Origin: Betaproteobacteria bacterium
GTDB taxonomy: Bacteria > Pseudomonadota > Gammaproteobacteria > Burkholderiales > Burkholderiaceae_C
Length of the DNA: 33,467 bases
NCBI GenBank assembly: GCA_009918225.1
Contig: RGEP01000003.1
Location: 1 to 33,467 of the forward strand
Direction of reading: 5' to 3'
Of the stretch, positions 1-7,324 are shown piece after piece. Positions within the stretch are counted from its first letter, which is position 1. Every line of letters starts with the position of its first letter. The translations under genes and the position numbers were made by a program. The notes under the pieces are model-generated. The model was not told where the DNA came from. It saw only the letters and a program-made list of their open reading frames with translations, and ran no database searches.

Positions 1-639
1 ATCGCGGAAAACCTGGCCGACGGCGACTTGGACGATCTGCTGGGGCGAGATCCCCAGCATGTGCTGGACCTTTGCACCGGCAATGGCAGTTTGGCGGTGC
101 TGTGTGCATGGGCTTGGCCCAGCGCGCAGGTCGATGGCGCCGATCTCAGCGCGCAGGCGCTGGAGGTTGCGGCCATCAACCGCCAGCGACACGGCCTGGA
201 CGCGCGCATCACCCTGCTCCAGGGCGATGGGCTGCAGGCGGTAGCCGGCCGCCGCTACGACCTGATTGTTTGCAACCCGCCGTATGTGAATGCACAGTCC
301 ATGGCCAAGCTGCCGGCAGAGTTTCGGGCCGAGCCGGTCATCGCTCTGGCTGGCGGGTCTGACGGCATGGATTTCATCGACGCCCTGCTGCGCAACGTGG
401 GTGCTCATCTGACCTCAGACGGCTGGCTCGTGCTCGAGATTGGCCATGAGCGCGGCCACTTCGAGTCGCGCTTCGGGGGACCCGAGGGCTTGGAGCCCCT
501 GTGGCTGGAAAACTCCAGCGGCTGCGATGCCGTGCTCGCGCTGGCCGCTGAGCCCTTGAGGGCATGGGCCACACAAGCGGCCAAGCGGATGGTGGGCGTG
601 GTCCCACAGGCCAGCGCAAGCCGACCGGCGCCAAGATGA
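1..639 (+). CDS. prmB: Ribosomal protein L3 glutamine methyltransferase PrmB (5' end outside window)
   Basis: SAM-dependent N5-glutamine methyltransferase. The family methylates a glutamine of ribosomal protein L3 in the cytoplasm. The frame is open from base 1, so the N-terminus lies upstream; 212 residues are visible. The SAM-binding motif LDLCTGNGSLAV lies near residue 22 of the visible part. The catalytic NPPY motif is at about residue 90, followed by a PEPxxAL-type stretch (here EPVIALAGGSDGMDFI). That stretch favours PrmB over the release-factor enzyme PrmC. The last 30 or so residues are Ala/Arg-rich and poorly conserved in kind. The stop overlaps the ATG of the next gene (ATGA at 636-639), implying translational coupling. 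A TTG at 28 could be read as a start, but the reading frame and motif spacing argue that this is simply a truncated view. Confidence 0.9.
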   Translation: MAENLADGDLDDLLGRDPQHVLDLCTGNGSLAVLCAWAWPSAQVDGADLSAQALEVAAINRQRHGLDARITLLQGDGLQAVAGRRYDLIVCNPPYVNAQSMAKLPAEFRAEPVIALAGGSDGMDFIDALLRNVGAHLTSDGWLVLEIGHERGHFESRFGGPEGLEPLWLENSSGCDAVLALAAEPLRAWATQAAKRMVGVVPQASASRPAPR

Positions 640-2609
640 TCAACCTGCGCGATGTGACGCTGCGGCGCGGGGCCAAAGTGGTGCTCGAGGGCGCCAGCGT
701 GACCCTCAACCCGGGCGAAAAGATCGGGCTCGTGGGCCGCAACGGTGCGGGCAAGTCCAGCCTGTTCCTGGCCTTGTCGGGCCGGCTGGAGTCTGACGCC
801 GGTGAGGTGGAGGTGCCCCCACACTGGCGTGTGGGCGAGGTGGCGCAGCACATGCCCGAGACCGATCAGGGGGCCACCGACTTTGTGCTCGAGGGCGATC
901 TGGTGTTGATGGCTGCACAAGCAGCCTTGGAGGCCGCAGAGGCAGCGCATGACGGTCACGCCATGGCCGAGGCCCACGCCGCGCTGGAGGAAGCCGGCCG
1001 CTTCGACGCGCGCTCCAGGGCCCAGACCCTGCTCATGGGCTTGGGCTTCAGCGTGGAACAACTGGATGCCCCGGTCAACAGCTTTTCCGGTGGCTGGCGC
1101 ATGCGGCTGCAGCTGGCGCGGGCGCTGATGTGCCCGGCCGAGCTCTTGTTGCTCGATGAACCCACCAACCACCTGGACCTCGACGCCTTGGTCTGGCTGG
1201 AAGCGTGGCTGCAGCGCCACCCCGCCACGCTCCTTGTGATCAGCCACGACCGGGAGTTTTTGGACGCCGTGACCAAGGTCACCCTGCATCTGGAAGACGC
1301 TCAACTCAGCCGCTACGGCGGCAACTACAGCGCCTTCGAAGGGATGCGAGCCGAACGCTTGGTGCTGCAGCAGGCCGCTTTCGATCGACAACAAGAACGC
1401 ATGGCGCAGCTGCAGCGCTTCATCGACCGCTTCAAGGCCAAGGCCAGCAAAGCCAAACAGGCCCAAAGCCGGGTCAAGGCCTTGGCTCGAATGGAGAAGC
1501 TGGCACCGGTGCTCACCGCCTCAGACTTTTCCTTTGACTTTCGAGACCCGGCCACCGTGCCCAACCCCATGGTCAGCCTTCGTGAGCTGCACTGCGGTTA
1601 CGGCCAGCAGGTGGTGGTGCGCGGTGTGCAGCGCAGCGTACTGGCCGGCCAGCGCATCGGCATCTTGGGTGCCAATGGCCAGGGCAAGTCAACCTTCATC
1701 AAGACCTTGGTGGGTCAAATTGAGGCCCTGGGCGGCAGCAAAGTGGAAGGCAAGGGCCTGGCCATCGGCTACTTCGCCCAGCAGGAGATGGACCTGCTTC
1801 ATGACGACGATACGCCGCTGCAGGTCATGGTGCGCTGGGCACGGGAGCGCGGACCCGATGCACGTGAACAGGAGTTGCGCGACTTCCTGGGCCAGTTCCG
1901 CTTCACCGGCGACCAGGTCTTGCAGGCCGTGGGTACCTTGTCGGGCGGAGAACGGGCCCGCTTGGTGCTGGCCATGATCGTGTGGCAGCGGCCCAACCTG
2001 TTGGTGCTCGATGAGCCCACCAACCACCTGGACCTGCAGACACGCCAAGCCCTGTCTATGGCCCTAAACGGCTTCGAAGGTTCCGTGCTCTTGGTCAGCC
2101 ATGACCGCGCCCTTTTGCGCGAGGTCTGCGATGAGTTTTGGCTGGTGGCCGGCGGCCGCCTGCAGCCTTTTGAGGGCGACCTGGACGACTACCAACAATG
2201 GCTGGCCGATGAACAGCGCGCTCGTGCTGCCCAGCGGGTGTTCAAGGACGCATCGGGAAGCGCCAGCGCCGCAGGCGTGTCGCAGGAAGCCAGCGGCAAC
2301 CGCCGCGACGACCGCAAGGCCGCCGCTGCCGCCCGCCAGGAGCGGGCGCACAAAACCCGCCCCCTCAAACAGGAACTGGCCCGTATTGAGCAGCGGCTGG
2401 CTGCCCTTGCAGAACAGCGCGCCGCGCTGGAAACGCGCATCCTGCAAGGCAGCGCGGATGGGAGCCTGTCGGGTGCAGACATGGCCGATGCCGGTCGCAC
2501 CCTGCACGCCATCGACGAGGAAACCGCCCTGCAGGAGTCGCGCTGGCTGGAGATGGGCGAAGCCCTGCAAGAACTGGAGGCCGAGACCTCCCCCGCTAAG
2601 GCGCAGTAG
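636..2609 (+). CDS. yheS: ABC-F ATPase, YheS type
   Basis: Cytoplasmic ABC-F protein of 657 residues with two ATPase domains and no membrane segments. The family acts on ribosomes. Domain 1 has a Walker A at residues 34-41 (GRNGAGKS), an FSGGWRMRLQLA signature and LLLDEPTNHLDLD. The linker holds a KAKASKAKQAQSRVKALARME helix pair typical of the P-site tRNA interaction motif. Domain 2 has a Walker A near residue 345 (GANGQGKS) and LSGGERARLVLA. A charged C-terminal coiled-coil region follows (about residues 540-650). The overall pattern, including the DDYQQWLADEQ stretch, is closest to E. coli YheS as I recall it. The start is the ATG at 636, overlapping the prmB stop; an in-frame upstream ATG at 564 would place 24 unrelated residues inside prmB. 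Its 3' end overlaps the convergent asparaginase gene by 14 bp. Confidence 0.92.
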   Translation: MINLRDVTLRRGAKVVLEGASVTLNPGEKIGLVGRNGAGKSSLFLALSGRLESDAGEVEVPPHWRVGEVAQHMPETDQGATDFVLEGDLVLMAAQAALEAAEAAHDGHAMAEAHAALEEAGRFDARSRAQTLLMGLGFSVEQLDAPVNSFSGGWRMRLQLARALMCPAELLLLDEPTNHLDLDALVWLEAWLQRHPATLLVISHDREFLDAVTKVTLHLEDAQLSRYGGNYSAFEGMRAERLVLQQAAFDRQQERMAQLQRFIDRFKAKASKAKQAQSRVKALARMEKLAPVLTASDFSFDFRDPATVPNPMVSLRELHCGYGQQVVVRGVQRSVLAGQRIGILGANGQGKSTFIKTLVGQIEALGGSKVEGKGLAIGYFAQQEMDLLHDDDTPLQVMVRWARERGPDAREQELRDFLGQFRFTGDQVLQAVGTLSGGERARLVLAMIVWQRPNLLVLDEPTNHLDLQTRQALSMALNGFEGSVLLVSHDRALLREVCDEFWLVAGGRLQPFEGDLDDYQQWLADEQRARAAQRVFKDASGSASAAGVSQEASGNRRDDRKAAAAARQERAHKTRPLKQELARIEQRLAALAEQRAALETRILQGSADGSLSGADMADAGRTLHAIDEETALQESRWLEMGEALQELEAETSPAKAQ

Positions 2610-3663
2610 ACGCCAATTGCAGCATCAGGGCTACCCGGGCTTGCGCCGGTGAGAGCCGGTGCGCCACAGGCCAGCCATGCTCGGGGTTGCCGACCACCCA
2701 ACCGGTGGTGCAGCGGCTGGACACCAAGACCTGGGTGCGGGTCAGTCGACCCTGCTGAACCGACGCCAGCAAGGCCTCGTGCAGCGCGTCGTGGATCGAG
2801 CCGTTGCCGGTGGCGCTGATCACCACCCCCTTCACCGCCGCATCGGCCAAGAGCCCCATCAGCAGCCGGCCATCAACGCCGGCATGGCTGTGCACGATTT
2901 CCACCCGTGGCCAGCTCGACACGTCGTTCGGCATCTGTACCGGATGAGGGCCCAAGAGCGCAGCGCCACCATCGGCTGTTGCCCCGGCGGCACCAAGACC
3001 CGGCTCCCCCGATGTGCGCCACACCCAGCCGCCTGGAGCGGGGTTCGCCGCAGGGGCTGAGCCCTGGCCCACCCAGGTCGCCGCAACAGGCCCGTCACCA
3101 CCACAAAACGCATCCAGAGCGAAGGGATGCACCTTTCGCACCTGCACCGCAGGCCAGGCCCGGCCACCAAAGGCCATCCACACGCCGCGTGCAGCGGGGT
3201 CTGCGGCCAGGTACAAGGCTTGGCGCAGGTTCTCGGGTCCGTCGGCCTGCGTCGACGTGGAGGGACGCATGGCTGCAGTCAACACCACCGGCTTGCGGCC
3301 GTGCAGCACACCCTGCAGAAACACCGCGGTTTCCTCCAAGGTGTCGGTGCCATGGGTGACCACCTGCCCCACCACCGTGGGGTCATCCAGGCCAGCCTGC
3401 AGCTCAGCGGCCAGGCGCTGCCAAACCGCATGGTCCATGTTGCGGCTGTCAAGCTGGGCTACTTGCAGCGCCTGCACCCGCTCGATGTGCCCGCTCAGGC
3501 CGGGCAGCAAAGGGCTGAGCAGCTCCTCCACGGCCACCTGACCCGCCTTGTAAGCGTTGTCGGGCGCCCCGGCCGGTGCGGTCCCGGCGATGGTGCCGCC
3601 GGTGCCCAGGACGCGAACGGTTCGCGCCGTCCCGGCGTCCGATGGTGAGCGCAATACCGACAT
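2596..3663 (-). CDS. L-asparaginase
   Basis: Hydrolyses L-asparagine to aspartate and ammonia; 355 residues, close to the family's usual 330-350. The first catalytic threonine lies in GTGGTIAGT (T24). The second signature, VVTHGTDTLEET, carries T106 and D107. LDSRNMD supplies the substrate-binding serine, and a lysine in VRKVHPFALDAF sits where the family's catalytic lysine is expected. I see no clear signal peptide, so a cytoplasmic enzyme is likely. The start is the ATG at 3663, preceded by a GAGGA Shine-Dalgarno at 3672-3676. The frame stays open upstream to 4101, but that part is antisense to lexA and is rejected. The gene diverges from lexA, and a LexA box begins only 12 bp upstream of its ATG, so damage-dependent regulation is possible. 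Its 3' end overlaps yheS convergently. Confidence 0.9.
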   Translation of the reverse strand: MSVLRSPSDAGTARTVRVLGTGGTIAGTAPAGAPDNAYKAGQVAVEELLSPLLPGLSGHIERVQALQVAQLDSRNMDHAVWQRLAAELQAGLDDPTVVGQVVTHGTDTLEETAVFLQGVLHGRKPVVLTAAMRPSTSTQADGPENLRQALYLAADPAARGVWMAFGGRAWPAVQVRKVHPFALDAFCGGDGPVAATWVGQGSAPAANPAPGGWVWRTSGEPGLGAAGATADGGAALLGPHPVQMPNDVSSWPRVEIVHSHAGVDGRLLMGLLADAAVKGVVISATGNGSIHDALHEALLASVQQGRLTRTQVLVSSRCTTGWVVGNPEHGWPVAHRLSPAQARVALMLQLASTAP

Positions 3664-3675
3664 TTTCAAATTCCT

Positions 3676-3691
3676 CTGGATAAAAACACAG
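3676..3691. promoter_or_regulatory. SOS box 1 (LexA operator), asparaginase-proximal
   Basis: CTGGATAAAAACACAG fits CTG-N10-CAG and matches the CTGT-N8-ACAG LexA consensus except for one base in the left half-site. It lies between the divergent asparaginase (ATG at 3663) and lexA (ATG at 3745). It abuts the asparaginase Shine-Dalgarno and would cover the -35 region of a lexA promoter whose -10 is at 3700-3705. Confidence 0.8.
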
Positions 3692-3694
3692 CCA

Positions 3695-3710
3695 CTGGAT
3701 AGAATGACAG
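3695..3710. promoter_or_regulatory. SOS box 2 (LexA operator) over the lexA -10
   Basis: CTGGATAGAATGACAG is a second CTGG-N8-ACAG site whose start is 19 bp from that of box 1. It contains TAGAAT (3700-3705), a good -10 hexamer for lexA, so LexA binding would block RNA polymerase directly. Paired operators in front of lexA are also known in E. coli, so autoregulation is the natural reading. Confidence 0.82.
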
Positions 3711-3744
3711 TCCATCGCCCTGTGGCCCTGACCGAGATTGCACC

Positions 3745-4431
3745 ATGCTCGACCGACCCAAGCTCACCGACCGGCAACAGCAGATCCTGGACCTGGTTCA
3801 AACCGCCATTGAGCGCACCGGCGCGCCACCCACCCGGGCCGAGATCGCCGCGGCCCTGGGCTTCAAGTCCGCCAATGCCGCCGAGGAACACCTGCAGGCC
3901 CTGGCCCGCAAGGGCGTGATCGAGTTGGTGGGGGGCACCTCGCGCGGCATCCGTCTGCGCGGTGAGGCGCTGCGCTCGCTGCAAGAGTCGCGCGGCCGCC
4001 AGTTCACCCTGCCCCTGCCCAGCCTGGCCCAATTGGCCCTGCCCCTGGTGGGCCGCGTGGCTGCAGGCAGCCCCATCCTGGCCCAAGAACACATCGACCA
4101 AACCTACACCGTGGAAGCCACCCTCTTCCCCCGCAAACCCGACTACCTGCTTCGGGTGCGCGGCATGAGCATGCGCGACGCGGGCATCCTGGATGGCGAC
4201 CTCTTGGCTGTGCAGCGCGCCTCAGAGGCCAAGAATGGCCAGATCGTGGTGGCCCGGCTGGGTGACGAGGTCACCGTCAAGCGGCTGCGCCGCACCCGCA
4301 GCGCCATAGAGCTGCTGCCCGAGAACCCCGACTTTGCCGTCATCACCGTGCCACTCAACGGCGACAGCGAAGTGCCGTTCGCCTTGGAAGGCATCGCCGT
4401 GGGGCTGCTGCGCAACAACATGCTGATGTGA
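3745..4431 (+). CDS. lexA: LexA, SOS regulon repressor and self-cleaving protease
   Basis: Represses DNA-damage genes and cleaves itself when RecA filaments form. The protein has 228 residues against 202 in E. coli; the extra length is mainly in the interdomain linker (about residues 72-100). The N-terminal winged helix-turn-helix begins LTDRQQQILDLV and includes the PPTRAEIAAALGF recognition region. The scissile Ala-Gly bond is A107-G108 in VAAGSP. The catalytic dyad is S142 (GMSMRDAGI) and K179 (VTVKRL). All residues needed for autocleavage are present. Two SOS boxes upstream indicate autorepression. The start is the ATG at 3745; only a weak CGAG-type ribosome site precedes it. It is followed after 34 bases by a 2-hydroxyacid dehydrogenase. 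Confidence 0.97.
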   Translation: MLDRPKLTDRQQQILDLVQTAIERTGAPPTRAEIAAALGFKSANAAEEHLQALARKGVIELVGGTSRGIRLRGEALRSLQESRGRQFTLPLPSLAQLALPLVGRVAAGSPILAQEHIDQTYTVEATLFPRKPDYLLRVRGMSMRDAGILDGDLLAVQRASEAKNGQIVVARLGDEVTVKRLRRTRSAIELLPENPDFAVITVPLNGDSEVPFALEGIAVGLLRNNMLM

Positions 4432-4465
4432 GGCGGCACAATGCGGCTGAAGCCGCTGTGCCGCC
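4432..4465 (+). promoter_or_regulatory. Hairpin filling the lexA-dehydrogenase gap
   Basis: The whole intergenic gap folds on itself. GGCGGCACA (4432-4440) pairs with TGTGCCGCC (4457-4465). After a two-base bulge, GCGGC (4443-4447) pairs with GCCGC (4452-4456) around a TGAA loop. The last paired base touches the next gene's ATG at 4466, and no separate Shine-Dalgarno exists. There is no U-tract, so it is not a classical intrinsic terminator. It may separate lexA expression from the downstream gene or limit initiation there. Confidence 0.7.
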
Positions 4466-5473
4466 ATGAACATCATCATCCTTGACGACTATCAGGACGC
4501 CGTCCGCAAACTTCCCTGCGCGTCCAAGCTGGAACACCTCAACGCCAAGGTGTTCACCAACACCGTCAAGGGCATCGGCCAACTTGCAGTTCGCTTGCGA
4601 GATGCCGAAATTTTGGTGCTCATCCGAGAACGCACGCACCTGCCGCGAGGCCTGCTCGAGCGCCTGCCCAAGCTGCGCATGATTGCGCAAACCGGTCGCG
4701 TGGGGAATCACATCGACCTGAAGGCCTGCACCGACTTGGGCATTGTGGTGTGCGAGGGTGTGGGATCACCCGTGGCCCCGGCTGAGCTCACCTGGGCCCT
4801 GATCATGGCGGCCTCGCGCCGGCTGCCGCAATACATCGGCAACCTCAAGCACGGCGCTTGGCAACAGTCGGGCCTGCGGGCTTCCAACATGCCGGTCAAT
4901 TTCGGCCTGGGCAAGGTGCTCAAGGGACAAACCTTGGGCCTTTGGGGCTACGGCAAGATCGGATCTCTGGTGGCGCAATATGGCGTCGCCTTTGGCATGA
5001 GGGTGCTGGTCTGGGGCAGCGAGGCTTCGCGCCGCCGCGCTTTGGACGACGGCTTGGACGTGGCCAGCAGCCGTGAGGCCCTCTTCAGCGAAAGCGATGT
5101 TTTGAGTCTGCACCTTCGCTTGAGCGATTCCACCCGCGGCATCGTGACCATGCAGGACCTGTCCCTGATGAAGCCCACGTCGATCTTGGTGAACACCTCG
5201 CGAGCCGAGCTGATCGAAGAAGGGTCTTTGGTGGCCGGGCTCAACCGTGGTCGCCCCGGCATGGCCGCCGTGGATGTTTTCGAGAGCGAGCCCCCATTAG
5301 CCGGTCACCCGCTCCTGCGCCTGGAAAACGCCATCTGCACGCCACACATCGGCTATGTCGAGCGCGACAGCTACGAGCTGTATTTTTCAGCCGCATTCGA
5401 CAACGTGCTGAATTTCCTGGCCGGCAAGCCCACCCACGTGGCCAACCCTGAGGCCCTGCGGTTCGAGCGCTGA
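4466..5473 (+). CDS. D-2-hydroxyacid dehydrogenase family protein
   Basis: NAD(P)-dependent oxidoreductase of the D-isomer-specific 2-hydroxyacid dehydrogenase family, 335 residues; the substrate is not predictable from sequence. The dinucleotide motif is GLWGYGKIG (GxGxxG at 161-166). The catalytic set is R246 (NTSRAELIEE), E275 (VDVFESEP) and H294 (TPHIGY). The MNIIILDDYQ N-terminus is typical of a subgroup often annotated as phosphoglycerate dehydrogenase-like, but dedicated SerA features such as an ACT domain are absent. The start is the ATG at 4466, the only sensible in-frame one, though it directly follows a strong hairpin. It lies downstream of lexA in the same orientation and could share its transcript. 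It converges on the pirin gene. Confidence 0.88.
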   Translation: MNIIILDDYQDAVRKLPCASKLEHLNAKVFTNTVKGIGQLAVRLRDAEILVLIRERTHLPRGLLERLPKLRMIAQTGRVGNHIDLKACTDLGIVVCEGVGSPVAPAELTWALIMAASRRLPQYIGNLKHGAWQQSGLRASNMPVNFGLGKVLKGQTLGLWGYGKIGSLVAQYGVAFGMRVLVWGSEASRRRALDDGLDVASSREALFSESDVLSLHLRLSDSTRGIVTMQDLSLMKPTSILVNTSRAELIEEGSLVAGLNRGRPGMAAVDVFESEPPLAGHPLLRLENAICTPHIGYVERDSYELYFSAAFDNVLNFLAGKPTHVANPEALRFER

Positions 5474-5483
5474 AGCGCCCTGG

Positions 5484-5505
5484 GGCCTGGGCCGCGGCTC
5501 AGGCC
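5484..5505. terminator. Terminator-like hairpin between convergent genes
   Basis: GGCCTGGGCC (5484-5493) and GGCTCAGGCC (5496-5505) form a ten-pair stem with one G-T wobble. It sits between the dehydrogenase and the pirin gene and contains the pirin stop codon. No T-run follows on either strand, so any termination would be weak or factor-assisted. Confidence 0.4.
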
Positions 5506-6200
5506 AAGTCAAACACCAAGACCTCGGCAGCCTCGCCCTGCTCAAGGCGCAATTCGGCCTCATCCCGCATCATCAAGGCATCCCCGGCCTGCAAGGCCTG
5601 CCCATTGACCTGCAGGCTGCCGCTCACCAGGTGCACATAGGCCAGGCGCTGCGGGTCCAAATGCAGCTTGGCAAATTCATCGGCCCCGTTGAACAGGCCG
5701 CCGTACAAGCGGGCGTTGGCACGCATGGACACCGAGCCCTGCGCGCCATCGGGGCTGACCATCAGGCGTAGACGCCCGCGCTTGTCGGCGTCGTCGAAGC
5801 CGCGCTGCTCATAGCCTGGCTCACCCCCGGGCGCATCGGGCAAAAACCAGATCTGAAGAAAGTGGGTTTCACGATCGGCTTCATGGTTGTGCTCGCTGTG
5901 CCGGATGCCTCGGCCTGCGCTCATGCGCTGCACCTCGCCAGGCCCGATGGTGGAGCCATGCCCCAGGCTGTCGCGGTGGCCCAGCCGACCGCTGAGCACC
6001 ACGCTCACAATTTCCATGTCGCTATGCCCGTGCGTGCCAAACCCAGTGCCCGGCGCTATGCGGTCTTCGTTGATGACGCGCAGATTGCCCCAAGAAACGA
6101 AACGCGGATCCTGATAGCCCGCGAAGGAAAAGCTGTGAAAGCTGCGAAGCCAGCCGTGGTCGGCGTAACCCCGTTCTTGTGATCGGCGCAGGTGCATCAT
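5499..6200 (-). CDS. Pirin family protein (YhhW-like bicupin)
   Basis: Bicupin of 233 residues. Family members bind a metal, and some, such as YhhW, cleave quercetin. The metal ligands are all present at the same positions as in YhhW: H57 and H59 (GFGTHGHSDMEI), H101 and E103 (GIRHSEHN). The N-terminal RRSQERGYADHGWLRSFHSFSFAGY is the classic pirin opening. The start is one of two adjacent ATGs (6200 or 6197); the frame stays open to 6386 but the extra 62 residues overlap the lysR gene and look non-coding. It diverges from a LysR regulator across 121 bp, a common arrangement in which the regulator controls the pirin gene. The physiological substrate here is unknown. Confidence 0.92.
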   Translation of the reverse strand: MMHLRRSQERGYADHGWLRSFHSFSFAGYQDPRFVSWGNLRVINEDRIAPGTGFGTHGHSDMEIVSVVLSGRLGHRDSLGHGSTIGPGEVQRMSAGRGIRHSEHNHEADRETHFLQIWFLPDAPGGEPGYEQRGFDDADKRGRLRLMVSPDGAQGSVSMRANARLYGGLFNGADEFAKLHLDPQRLAYVHLVSGSLQVNGQALQAGDALMMRDEAELRLEQGEAAEVLVFDLA

Positions 6201-6291
6201 GGTGTGTACGGTCTGGGTGGGCACGCATCGGTGTTGGTGCTGCACAGCCCAGGACTGTATCGGCCAGGCCCGCCAGGCGACCCTGACCCCC

Positions 6292-6308
6292 TTGAACCAG
6301 CCGTTCAA
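6292..6308. promoter_or_regulatory. Inverted repeat in the pirin-lysR divergent region
   Basis: TTGAAC-CAGCC-GTTCAA is a perfect 6-bp dyad with a 5-base spacer, ending two bases before the putative lysR -10 (6310-6315). Its position suits an operator for the LysR protein itself, although the spacing is not the textbook T-N11-A. Confidence 0.5.
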
Positions 6309-6309
6309 A

Positions 6310-6315
6310 TAAGAT
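6310..6315 (+). promoter_or_regulatory. Putative -10 of lysR, leaderless layout
   Basis: TAAGAT lies exactly six bases upstream of the lysR ATG at 6322, placing +1 on or beside the start codon. There is no Shine-Dalgarno. No convincing -35 is visible at 16-18 bp. Confidence 0.45.
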
Positions 6316-6321
6316 GAAGCC

Positions 6322-7317
6322 ATGGCAGACAAGCACCTGGCGCTGACCCCGGACGCCCTCACCATGATGGACGCCATCGCCCGCAACGGCAGCTTTGCGG
6401 GAGCGGCGCGTGAATTGGGGCGCGTGCCCTCAGCCCTGACCTACAGCGTGCGGCAGTTGGAAGAGTCCCTGGATGTGCTGTTGTTCGATCGAAAGTCGGG
6501 CCAGGCCCGGTTGACGGCGGCGGGTCAGGAGCTGTTGACCGAGGGCCGCCGCCTGCTCGCCGAGATGGCGGGCGTGGCCAACCGGGTGCGCCGTGTGGCC
6601 ACCGGGTGGGAGGCCGAGCTGACCATCGCCGTCGATGGCGTGCTGTCCTCGCCGACCGTTCTGGAACTCGTCGACGCTTTTTATCAACAGCGTCCCCGTG
6701 GGGTCCCCGGTGCGAATGGCTCAACGCAAGAGCCCGACGGCCCGCCCCCGACCCGGCTGCGGCTGCGCAGCGAGGTCCTGGCCGGAACCTGGGAAGCCCT
6801 GTTGTCGGGACAGGCCGACCTGGCCGTGGGCATCGCGATGAGCGGCATCAGCGCACCGGCCGGCGTGGCCGTGGAGGCCTTGGGAGAGTTGCCCTTTGTG
6901 CTGAGCATGAGCCCGAGGCATCCCTTGGCCCAAGGAACAGAACCCTTGGGTGATGATGAGCTGGTGCAGCACCGTGCGGTGGCGGTATCGGACTCCGCTT
7001 CACGCTTGTCGCCACTGACGGTCAATCTGCTGCCGGGCCAAGATGTGCTCACCGTGTCGACCCAGCACGACAAGCTCCAGGCCCTGCTCCTGGGGCTGGG
7101 CGTGGGCTTCATGCCCGAACCCTGGATCCGCGATGCGGTCGAGCAAGGCCGCCTGGTGACCAAGGCGGTGCGGCGCAGCCGAGCACCGGCCGCATTTGGC
7201 TATGCGTGGCGGCTGGGCTCTGGTACCGCAGGCGCCGGACTGGGGCTTGCGCTGCAGTGGTGGCTGGAACACCTGGCCCATCCGGCCACGCGCTTGGCCC
7301 TCTTGACCCGCCTGTAG
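6322..7317 (+). CDS. LysR family transcriptional regulator
   Basis: DNA-binding regulator of 331 residues. The N-terminal winged helix-turn-helix spans about residues 8-67, with FAGAARELGRVPSALTYSVRQLEESL as its core. The C-terminal part is the periplasmic-binding-protein-like effector domain. An unusual Gly/Pro-rich stretch at about residues 126-144 interrupts the first effector subdomain, between FYQQRP and TRLRLRSEVL; relatives I recall have only a short loop there. It diverges from the pirin gene, its likeliest target, and ends 7 bp before gluQ, so it may be cotranscribed with it. The inducer is unknown. Confidence 0.9.
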   Translation: MADKHLALTPDALTMMDAIARNGSFAGAARELGRVPSALTYSVRQLEESLDVLLFDRKSGQARLTAAGQELLTEGRRLLAEMAGVANRVRRVATGWEAELTIAVDGVLSSPTVLELVDAFYQQRPRGVPGANGSTQEPDGPPPTRLRLRSEVLAGTWEALLSGQADLAVGIAMSGISAPAGVAVEALGELPFVLSMSPRHPLAQGTEPLGDDELVQHRAVAVSDSASRLSPLTVNLLPGQDVLTVSTQHDKLQALLLGLGVGFMPEPWIRDAVEQGRLVTKAVRRSRAPAAFGYAWRLGSGTAGAGLGLALQWWLEHLAHPATRLALLTRL

Positions 7318-7324
7318 CCCGGGC

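Noticed and set aside
3664..4101. N-terminal extension of the asparaginase frame
   Set aside because: It would be antisense to lexA and cross the SOS boxes; the ATG at 3663 has a good ribosome site and gives the normal family length.
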